Assembly (NCBI GenBank): GCA_025997675.1
Contig: BNUX01000005.1
Coordinates: 1-64,000, forward strand
Length of the DNA stretch: 64,000 nucleotides
Reading direction: 5' to 3'
Origin: Spirochaetia bacterium
Lineage (GTDB): Bacteria > Spirochaetota > Spirochaetia > Treponematales > Breznakiellaceae
Made by a program: the position numbers and the translations under genes. Each line of letters starts with the position of its first letter. Position 1 is the stretch's first letter. Below, one piece after another: positions 57,944-64,000 of this stretch. Under the pieces are notes generated by a model. That model ran no database searches. It had not been told where the DNA came from and saw only the letters and a program-made list of their open reading frames with translations.

Positions 57944-59109
57944 CCCCTATCTGTTTACATAACGGAACGGTACTCACCGGGTTTGCCGCCATGGAGCGTT
58001 GTGCGGTTCTGGTTGAGGATGGGACCATAACGGATGTCTTTTCCAAAAAGCGGTTTGAGCAGAAACATTTTGCCCCGGATGTAAGAATCATTGATGTACA
58101 GGAAGCGTATATCGCGCCGGGCTTTATCGACACCCACATCCACGGGTTTGGCGGCTATGGAACCGACGATGCGAGTACCGAATCGGTGCTTGAAATGTCC
58201 GAGCGTCTCACCAGTTGCGGTGTAAGCGCTTTCAACCCTACCCTGTACCCGCAGGAAAGCGAGGAGATGCTCTTAGCGGTGGCCAATGTTGCCGCCGCCA
58301 TAGGCCGGGAAAGCGGCGCCAAAATCATGGGGCTGCACCTGGAAGGGCCCTTCCTTTCCGCCACGAAACTGGGGGTGCAGCGGCCGGAAACCATACGGCC
58401 GGTGGATATCAATTATATGGAACAGCTCTGGGAAGCGGCGGAGGGCCATATTGTCAATATGACGGTGGCGCCGGAGCTGAAGGGTATGCGGGAAATGGCC
58501 TTGTTTTGCATCAAAAAGGGGATAGTCCTCCAGGCAGGGCATACCGATGCGCAGTACGAAAATATGGTAGAGGGTATGCAGGTGGGGATACTCCACTCCA
58601 CCCATCTTTTTAACGCCATGAGCAAACTTGACCACCGGAACCCCAATGCGGTGGGGACTATTCTGATACACCCGGAAATGTCCTGCGAGATCATCGCCGA
58701 TGGGGCTCATGTTCATCCGGACCTGTTCAAACTGCTTCTGCGTGATAAGCCCATTGATAAAATTGTGCTGATCACCGACGGGTTGAAGCCAACCGCGCAG
58801 TTGGAGGGGCCCTTCTTTGCCAACGGGGAAGAGGTGGTATTCCACGACGGGGTTTTTCACCGGAAGCTGGATGACGTGATAGCCGGGTCCGGCTTGACCA
58901 TGATCCGGGGGGTCAAGAACCTGGTGTCCTTCGGGTTCAGCCTGGAGGATGCGGTAAAGGCTGCCAGTACCAATCCTGCGCAAGTGATGCGGTACCGGCA
59001 GAAGGGGACCATCATTCCCGGGAACGATGCGGATATTACGGTGTTTGACAAAAATTTCACCGTCCAGGCAAGCATGGTTGGTGGTATGCTGAAGTACAAT
59101 AATCTGTAG
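57940..59109 (+). CDS. nagA: N-acetylglucosamine-6-phosphate deacetylase
   Basis: 389 residues from [14 protein letters not shown]; a start 29 residues earlier lies inside fprA and is unsupported. Metal/active site motifs: [65 protein letters not shown] and [14 protein letters not shown] with the catalytic Asp. Converts GlcNAc-6-P to GlcN-6-P and acetate. nagB follows after 20 bases. Confidence 0.94.
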   Translation: MTPICLHNGTVLTGFAAMERCAVLVEDGTITDVFSKKRFEQKHFAPDVRIIDVQEAYIAPGFIDTHIHGFGGYGTDDASTESVLEMSERLTSCGVSAFNPTLYPQESEEMLLAVANVAAAIGRESGAKIMGLHLEGPFLSATKLGVQRPETIRPVDINYMEQLWEAAEGHIVNMTVAPELKGMREMALFCIKKGIVLQAGHTDAQYENMVEGMQVGILHSTHLFNAMSKLDHRNPNAVGTILIHPEMSCEIIADGAHVHPDLFKLLLRDKPIDKIVLITDGLKPTAQLEGPFFANGEEVVFHDGVFHRKLDDVIAGSGLTMIRGVKNLVSFGFSLEDAVKAASTNPAQVMRYRQKGTIIPGNDADITVFDKNFTVQASMVGGMLKYNNL

Positions 59110-59129
59110 ATGTTTTTTTTGGAGGAACC

Positions 59130-59912
59130 ATGCGCCTTGTTATTCATCAAAATTTCGATGCCGCCGGTCGCTGGGCTGCGGCTTATATCGTGGATAGGAT
59201 ATTACGATTCAATCCCCGGCCGGAGCGGCCCTTTGTGCTTGGTTTACCCACCGGCAGTAGTCCTCTGGGTATTTACCGGGAGCTTATTAATCTCCATAGG
59301 GCGGGAAAGATATCCTTTGCCAATGTGGTTACCTTTAATATGGATGAGTATGTGGGCTTAAGTGAGGATCACCCCCAGAGTTACCACCGGTTTATGTGGG
59401 ATAATTTTTTTAACTATATTGATATCGATACAAAGAATGTCCACATATTGAACGGCTTAGCGACGGATCTTGAAGAGGAATGCCGGTCCTACGAGGAAGC
59501 AATCACCGCCGTGGGGGGGATAGAACTTTTCCTGGGGGGCATGGGCGCCGATGGTCACATCGCTTTTAACGAGCCCGGTTCATCACTCCATTCCCGGACC
59601 CGTGTCAAAACCCTCACCACGGACACAAAGCTTGTCAATGCCCGCTTCTTCGGCGGGGATGTGACGAAGGTTCCCTCCACCGCCCTCACCGTTGGTGTGG
59701 CCACCATCACCGACGCCCGGGAGGTGCTGATAATCGTCAGCGGCTACAACAAAGCACGGGCGCTCCAGGCTGCGGTAGAAGGGGGGGTGAACCACATGTG
59801 GACCCTCTCCTGCCTCCAGATGCACCCCAAGGCCATCATTGTCTGTGACGAGCCGGCCACGGATGAACTGAAGGTGGGAACGGTGCGGTACTTCAAGGAT
59901 ATTGAGCGATAG
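59130..59912 (+). CDS. nagB: Glucosamine-6-phosphate deaminase
   Basis: 260 residues, GGAGGA site. Signatures: [16 protein letters not shown] (phosphate), [19 protein letters not shown] (catalytic Asp), [19 protein letters not shown], the allosteric/active-site residues in [15 protein letters not shown] and [14 protein letters not shown]. Makes fructose-6-P and ammonia, completing GlcNAc use with NagA. Convergent with argH, overlapping by 20 bases. Confidence 0.95.
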   Translation: MRLVIHQNFDAAGRWAAAYIVDRILRFNPRPERPFVLGLPTGSSPLGIYRELINLHRAGKISFANVVTFNMDEYVGLSEDHPQSYHRFMWDNFFNYIDIDTKNVHILNGLATDLEEECRSYEEAITAVGGIELFLGGMGADGHIAFNEPGSSLHSRTRVKTLTTDTKLVNARFFGGDVTKVPSTALTVGVATITDAREVLIIVSGYNKARALQAAVEGGVNHMWTLSCLQMHPKAIIVCDEPATDELKVGTVRYFKDIER

Positions 59913-61305
59913 TATTCCGTAACACCCCAATCTGCCGCCGCACTTCCTCCGGCGCAGGCCCGCCGGGCAGTTTCCGTGCCGCCACACAGGCCGACGGGGT
60001 GATGGCGTCGTAGAGGTCCGCCTCGAAAAGCGCCGACCGGGTCTTGAGTTCCGCCAGGCTGCGGTCGGCGATACGGGTAAGGCCGGCGGTGACGCAGTCC
60101 CGTACTATCAGGGCGGCAGCTTCGTGGGCCTTGCGGAACGGGAGGCCCTTGCGAACCAGGTATTCCGCAGCATCGGTGGCTTCCAGGAAACCGCCTACAC
60201 AGGCCGCCTCCATGCGCTCAGTGTTAAAGCGGGCGCTTTCCATCATGCCCCGGAACATGCGGAGGCAGTTGCGGACCGTGTCAATACTATCAAAAAGCGC
60301 TTCCTTGTCTTCCTGGAGGTCCTTGTCGTAGGCGTAGGGCAGACCCTTGAGGAGGGTGAGCAGGGTTACTACGTTTCCGGTGGTACGGGCGGATTTGCCC
60401 CGGATAAGTTCGGCGAAGTCGGGGTTTTTTTTCTGGGGCATGATGGAGGAACCGGTGCTCCAGGATTCGGCCAGGTCGATAAACTTGAATTCCTCGCTGG
60501 CCCAGAGGACCACATCCTCGCAGAACCGGGACAGGTGGGTCATGGTGATGGCAGAGGCCGATGACAGTTCCAGGGCAAAGTCCCGGTCCGCCACGGAGTC
60601 CATAGAATTAAGGGTGGGCCGGGCAAACCCCAGGGCCTTCGCGGTGGCCTCCCGGTCCAGGGGCAGAGATGAGCCGGCCAGGGCGCCTGCACCCAGGGGA
60701 CACTCGTCCAGGCGGTTTAGCGCATCGGTAAAGCGGGAGCGATCACGCACCAGGCCGGCGCACCACGCAACAAGGTGATGGCCCAGGGTTACCGGCTGGG
60801 CTCTTTGGAGGTGGGTATAGCCGGGCATGAGGCTTCCAGTATGTTTTTCCGCCGCGTCCAGAAGCGCGTCAATGGTTTTGGTCAGCTCGGCGACAAGTTC
60901 CGGCACGGCGCGTTTGATGTAGAGCCGGAAGTCCACCGCCACCTGATCGTTCCGGCTGCGCCCGGCGTGAACCACCCGACCTGCGTCCCCTAATCGCTCG
61001 GTCAATATCCCTTCGATAAATGAGTGGATATCCTCGGCGTTTGTATCAACAGTAAGTGTACCCGATTCCAGTTCCCCGGCGATGCGCTCAAGTTCGGCGT
61101 CCAGCTTCACCGCCGTTTCCGGAGGGATGACGCCCTGTTTTCCCAGCATGGCGGCGTGGGCCCGGCTGCCCCGGATATCGTCCCGGGCAAGCCTGCTATC
61201 CACGGCAATGGATGCCTGGAAAACGAAGGCTTCGGCCTCGGGTTTTTCCGCGAGACGGCCGGCCCAGAGGACACCGGGGGCCTGTTTTTTATCGTTTTCT
61301 GCCAT
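59893..61305 (-). CDS. argH: Argininosuccinate lyase
   Basis: 470 residues; ATG 61305 preferred over TTG 61311. Fumarase/aspartase-fold enzyme of arginine synthesis. Signature [20 protein letters not shown] (catalytic Ser loop), plus [35 protein letters not shown] and [18 protein letters not shown]. Full length. No other arg gene nearby. Ribosome site not obvious. Confidence 0.95.
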   Translation of the reverse strand: MAENDKKQAPGVLWAGRLAEKPEAEAFVFQASIAVDSRLARDDIRGSRAHAAMLGKQGVIPPETAVKLDAELERIAGELESGTLTVDTNAEDIHSFIEGILTERLGDAGRVVHAGRSRNDQVAVDFRLYIKRAVPELVAELTKTIDALLDAAEKHTGSLMPGYTHLQRAQPVTLGHHLVAWCAGLVRDRSRFTDALNRLDECPLGAGALAGSSLPLDREATAKALGFARPTLNSMDSVADRDFALELSSASAITMTHLSRFCEDVVLWASEEFKFIDLAESWSTGSSIMPQKKNPDFAELIRGKSARTTGNVVTLLTLLKGLPYAYDKDLQEDKEALFDSIDTVRNCLRMFRGMMESARFNTERMEAACVGGFLEATDAAEYLVRKGLPFRKAHEAAALIVRDCVTAGLTRIADRSLAELKTRSALFEADLYDAITPSACVAARKLPGGPAPEEVRRQIGVLRNTIAQYP

Positions 61306-61355
61306 ATACAAGCTATATCAAAAAATCAGGGGCTTGGACAGTGCGCCCATCCCAT

Positions 61356-61389
61356 TTGACGCAATCAAACTGGTCTGTTATACTGGTCT
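61356..61389 (+). promoter_or_regulatory. Promoter of Phd-VapC pair with direct-repeat operator
   Basis: TTGACG (61356-61361), 17 bases, TATACT (61379-61384). ACTGGTCT occurs at 61369-61376 and 61382-61389, flanking the -10: a likely operator for autoregulation by the antitoxin. Confidence 0.65.
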
Positions 61390-61403
61390 AATAGGAGGCG
61401 CGT

Positions 61404-61661
61404 ATGCCCAATACAGTGACCATCGGTGCATTTGAGGCAAAAACACATTTTTCCGAGCTTATCAACGAAGTGCAAAATGGCAGTGATTACGTTATCACCA
61501 AACGGGGAAAACCGGTTGCAAAGGTAATTCCGTTTATCGAAAGGCGGCAAACCAGACAGGAAGCGATTGCAGAACTCAGAACATCCATACAAAAACACTG
61601 GCAGGGGCCGCCCTTACGCCCTGGTGAAATCAAAGAAATGATAGAAGAGGGGAGAGAATAA
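61404..61661 (+). CDS. Phd/YefM-family antitoxin
   Basis: 85 residues: TIGAFEAKTHFSELINEVQN then YVITKRGKPVAKVIPF is the Phd fold; the C-terminus (WQGPPLRPGEIKEMIEEGRE) is the toxin-binding tail. AGGAGG upstream. ATG of the toxin gene overlaps its last base (TAATG). Probably represses its own promoter via the ACTGGTCT repeats. Confidence 0.9.
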   Translation: MPNTVTIGAFEAKTHFSELINEVQNGSDYVITKRGKPVAKVIPFIERRQTRQEAIAELRTSIQKHWQGPPLRPGEIKEMIEEGRE

Positions 61662-62080
61662 TGGTATATGTCCTTGATGCGTCTTTTAGCGCGGCGGTAA
61701 TTCTTCCCGATGAAACAAGCGCCGAAGTTAAACAGGCTTTTTCTGCCATCGGTGAGAAGGATGAAATTTCCGTACCCCATCTGTGGTGGTACGAAATGGG
61801 GAACTTATTGAGAAAGAATGTTATTCGAAAGCGTTATACCTATGAGATGGCCCTCAGTTTTGTTGCCGCTTTATCAACTTTTTATGCAAACACGGATTCG
61901 TCGTCGGGCGCTCTCTATACTCAAAAACTGTTTCAGCTTGCGGAGGCTTACGAATTAAGCGTTTATGACGCCGCGTATTTGGAGCTGGCGTTGCGGGGGA
62001 CCTCCGGCCTGACGGCACTGTACACACTGGATAAAGGACTGAAAACCGCCGCAATCAGCGCAGGACTCACGGTGGCTTGA
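61661..62080 (+). CDS. vapC: VapC-type PIN-domain ribonuclease toxin
   Basis: 139 residues. PIN acidic residues: VLDASFSAAVILPDE (first Asp), WWYEMGNLLRKN (Glu), SVYDAAYLELALR (Asp), TLDKGLKTAA (Asp). All four are present, so an active RNase is likely. Coupled to the Phd-like antitoxin. Confidence 0.9.
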   Translation: MVYVLDASFSAAVILPDETSAEVKQAFSAIGEKDEISVPHLWWYEMGNLLRKNVIRKRYTYEMALSFVAALSTFYANTDSSSGALYTQKLFQLAEAYELSVYDAAYLELALRGTSGLTALYTLDKGLKTAAISAGLTVA

Positions 62081-62087
62081 TATTACG

Positions 62088-62834
62088 TTAAATCAGCGGT
62101 ATCACCTTGGTCAGCAGGGTTGTTACCCTGGCCGCGTTTTCCGCAAAGACCTTGCTTATAGCCTCCCAGGTGACCGGCTCCTCGTCGGTTTTCCAGGAAT
62201 CGTAGTCGGTGCTCATGGCCACCGCCGCATAGGGGATGCCGGCCTCGTTTGCCAGAACCGTTTCGGTGGCAATAGACATGTTGATGATGTCCGCCCCCCA
62301 GGCGCGGAACATGTGGGATTCGGCGCGGGTGGAGAACCGGGGGCCTTCGATGGTGACCACCGTACCCCGTTCATGGCAGGGATACTGCAGGCGCTTGCAT
62401 TCGGCAATAAGGATTTGCATCAAATGGCTGTCGTAGGGGTCCGCCATAGCGCAATGCACCGGGTTGTGGGGTTCAAAGGTTTCGTGGTAGGTCATCTTCC
62501 GCTGTTTGGTAAAGTCGATAAACTGATCGATGACCACCAGGTCCCCCCGGTGTATCTCTTCCCGCAGCGATCCTACCGCAGTGGTGGCCACAATATGGGT
62601 ACACCCGGCGGTTTTAAGGGCTGCAATATTCGCCCGATAGTTTACCTGGGTGGGGGGAATGGTGTGTTCCCTCCCGTGACGCCCCAGCAGAACCACCGGA
62701 ACACCGGCTATGCTCCCGTGCTTTAGGGGAGACGACGGCTTCCCATAGGCCGTGGAAACATCCTCGTCACGGGGATTAGAAAAAATGTCCGGGTTATCCA
62801 AACCGCTCCCGCCGATGATACCGATTACTGCCAT
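62088..62834 (-). CDS. mtnP: S-methyl-5'-thioadenosine phosphorylase (MTAP/PNP-I)
   Basis: 248 residues, AAAGGAGG upstream. Phosphate-binding LLGRHGREHTIPPTQVNYRA, substrate region IDFTKQRKMTYHETF, TIEGPRFSTRAES, and MSIATETVLANEAGIPYAAV, AMSTDYDSW. The last is the MTAP form (D-x-D-x-W) as opposed to guanosine PNP. Salvages methylthioadenosine from polyamine metabolism. Nearly abuts the VapC gene, convergent. Confidence 0.9.
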   Translation of the reverse strand: MAVIGIIGGSGLDNPDIFSNPRDEDVSTAYGKPSSPLKHGSIAGVPVVLLGRHGREHTIPPTQVNYRANIAALKTAGCTHIVATTAVGSLREEIHRGDLVVIDQFIDFTKQRKMTYHETFEPHNPVHCAMADPYDSHLMQILIAECKRLQYPCHERGTVVTIEGPRFSTRAESHMFRAWGADIINMSIATETVLANEAGIPYAAVAMSTDYDSWKTDEEPVTWEAISKVFAENAARVTTLLTKVIPLI

Positions 62835-62846
62835 ACCTATCCTCCT

Positions 62847-63791
62847 TTATGTGTCTATGACCGTTACTTTATTGGCGCGATACCGGGGGGCATCTTCTTT
62901 TTTACTCCGTTCCAAATCCTCTTCGGTGTAATATTTTACCTTCATGCCCGTTACCAGTTCGTCAAAATCAATATTGGTGAGGGTGCTGTAATGAAAAAAT
63001 ATGTTATTGCTCCGTTCGTCCCGTATAAAGCCAAAACCATCCCGCAGGCTGCAAATGGTTGAGTATTGCCCCTCGTCTTCCGGTTGTTCCGGCAGGGGCT
63101 TTTGCTCCTCTTTTATTGTAGCCTGGGGGGGCGAATAATTTTTTTCCGATACAAATAAGTTGTTAATGATTTCACCATTGTTTTTGTTGATACATTCGTG
63201 CATGGGTATGGGGTAGCACACTTCTTCTAACAATTGCCGGGAGGTTCTGGTTTCGGTACTGATGCCGTCTTCGTTGTTGTAGGAAAAATCCCAGCTGATG
63301 AGCATGACCTGGGTTCCCAGGGTGGTGAGTTTCCGCACCAATGGTACGTAATCCCCGTCCCCGGCTACCAGTACCAGGATGTCAAATTTTTTGTATATCG
63401 TCAGTTCATAGGCTTCCAGGGCAAGCCACACATCAATCCCCTTTTCATGCATAGTATTACTATCATTACTGTAGCGCAGGGGCAGGTAATGGCTTACGAT
63501 GTTTTCCTTCATCAGTATATCGTCAAATACCCGTTCGCTCTGGACCTTCTCCCCCAAATCCCTGCCGTAGGACCGGCCTTTGAAGTAATGGGCGTCAATA
63601 ATTTGACAGAAGTGTTTGTCATTTATCCCGGTAAGCTCCGCAATCTTACTTCTGATAAACTCATGGAGGCCGGTTATGCTTATCCGTGATTTCCGTTCAT
63701 GTTCATATTTATAATAATTGCTTACTTTATAAAAATAATAACCATCATAAAATATGCCTATCCTGATAAATTCTTTTAAGTTGCTGTTCAT
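62847..63791 (-). CDS. NYN (LabA/DUF88) ribonuclease fused to cold-shock-like domain
   Basis: 314 residues. The N-terminal PIN-like NYN domain (~10-190): IGIFYDGYYFYKVSNYYKYE (first Asp), KGIDVWLALEAYELTIYKKF (second), LVLVAGDGDYVPLVRKL (third Asp pair) are the metal ligands. A Pro/Glu linker precedes a C-terminal ~70-residue cold-shock-type OB fold: CSLRDGFGFIRDERSNNIFF then HYSTLTNIDFDELVTGMKVK, with the RNP1-like GFGFI and RNP2-like FFH. So an RNA-binding ribonuclease is predicted. Codon use is more AT-rich than neighbours. Confidence 0.8.
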   Translation of the reverse strand: MNSNLKEFIRIGIFYDGYYFYKVSNYYKYEHERKSRISITGLHEFIRSKIAELTGINDKHFCQIIDAHYFKGRSYGRDLGEKVQSERVFDDILMKENIVSHYLPLRYSNDSNTMHEKGIDVWLALEAYELTIYKKFDILVLVAGDGDYVPLVRKLTTLGTQVMLISWDFSYNNEDGISTETRTSRQLLEEVCYPIPMHECINKNNGEIINNLFVSEKNYSPPQATIKEEQKPLPEQPEDEGQYSTICSLRDGFGFIRDERSNNIFFHYSTLTNIDFDELVTGMKVKYYTEEDLERSKKEDAPRYRANKVTVIDT

Positions 63792-63799
63792 ACCACAAT

Positions 63800-63827
63800 C
63801 TTACCCTATCCGGGGAGATAGGGCAAG
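63800..63827 (-). terminator. Hairpin after the acetate-transporter gene
   Basis: CTTACCCTATC (63800-63810) and GATAGGGCAAG (63817-63827) pair with one mismatch around a six-base loop, 12 bases past the stop of the minus-strand gene at 63839. Outer CAATC/GATTG extends it. No T run. Confidence 0.5.
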
Positions 63828-63838
63828 AGGTGATTGTC

Positions 63839-64000
63839 TTAGAAGGGCAGTATGGCTTTGTGGTACTGCTCGTGGAGTACTTCCGCCATGGCCAGGTACA
63901 TGGCCGAAAGGCCGCAGGCGATGCCCACCCACCCGGCAATGACGCCGACAAGGTGGCTCTCCAGGAAATTGTGGATGGCCAGCAACGCGAAGAGAACCGT
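63839..64000 (-). CDS. satP: GPR1/FUN34/SatP (YaaH) acetate transporter, 3' end
   Basis: Only the last 53 codons are inside the window: TVLFALLAIHNFLESHLVGV, then IAGWVGIACGLSAMYLAMAE and VLHEQYHKAILPF. The final helix with LxAMYxAxAExLxEQY and PF at the end matches the C-terminus of acetate/succinate-proton symporters of the AceTr family. Six helices expected overall; the N-terminal part is beyond the edge. Confidence 0.78.
   Translation of the reverse strand, partial: TVLFALLAIHNFLESHLVGVIAGWVGIACGLSAMYLAMAEVLHEQYHKAILPF

Overview
The window looks like the chromosome of a Treponema-type spirochaete. The DNA is fairly GC-rich, so a free-living or insect-gut relative is more likely than the syphilis group. 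This rests on family-level resemblance: a membrane adenylate cyclase followed by secreted and outer-membrane proteins, paired cyclic-nucleotide-binding proteins, CheR/CheB, a YaaR-bactofilin-M23 shape cluster, and many lipoproteins of spirochaete style. No species is claimed.

Layout. 1-3649 (minus): a YejABE-type peptide/oligopeptide ABC importer, cut by the window edge. 4025-8133 (plus): two lipoproteins and a large VWA/outer-membrane protein behind a near-consensus sigma-70 promoter. 8137-16264: a DUF6941-like gene, then dnaE-yggT-recG as an overlapping operon, then a group-2 sigma factor with a textbook sigma-54 promoter. 16268-19530 (minus): SPOR protein and an amidohydrolase/two-cNMP-protein operon. 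19588-21801: a 21-bp repeat array running into cheR-cheB. 21802-25734 (minus): RicT, YaaR, bactofilin, M23 peptidase, ribokinase. 25740-29930 is a scarred, repeat-rich accessory stretch: a 58-bp perfect inverted repeat, an ABC-ATPase remnant, a beta-helix lipoprotein, a coiled-coil/nuclease-like gene, a second 21-bp-period array, a truncated antitoxin and a HicBA pair. 29926-36595: a predicted zinc-metallopeptidase lipoprotein, a nucleotidyltransferase-like protein, two tiny membrane-protein genes, YggU, a third 21-bp array, a PfkB kinase and macro-domain pair, and isocitrate dehydrogenase.

36670-48004 is the most unusual part. An integrated element follows a tRNA-Arg gene and ends near a 3' half of a tRNA-Val gene. 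It carries a tyrosine integrase, an excisionase-like protein, a DnaB-N-like protein coupled to a RepA-like ATPase, many unrecognised small proteins, and a divergent control region. On the minus side this region drives a tightly coupled operon headed by a HIRAN protein. On the plus side it drives a small XRE regulator and a PBECR-type nuclease. No capsid, tail, portal, terminase or conjugation gene is recognisable, so it resembles a phage satellite or small integrative island more than a whole prophage.

48217-64000 returns to chromosomal genes: a toxin-antitoxin pair, adenylate cyclase-FecR-outer membrane protein operon, adenylate kinase, Dus, CheY, flavodiiron protein-NagA-NagB, ArgH, Phd-VapC, MTA phosphorylase, a NYN/cold-shock fusion and the end of an acetate-transporter gene.

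Cross-cutting signals: (i) a sigma-54 promoter in front of an RpoS-like sigma gene; (ii) at least four strong sigma-70 promoters placed so close to the start codon that the mRNA should be leaderless or nearly so; (iii) three arrays with a 21-bp period whose units carry short dyad-symmetric cores.
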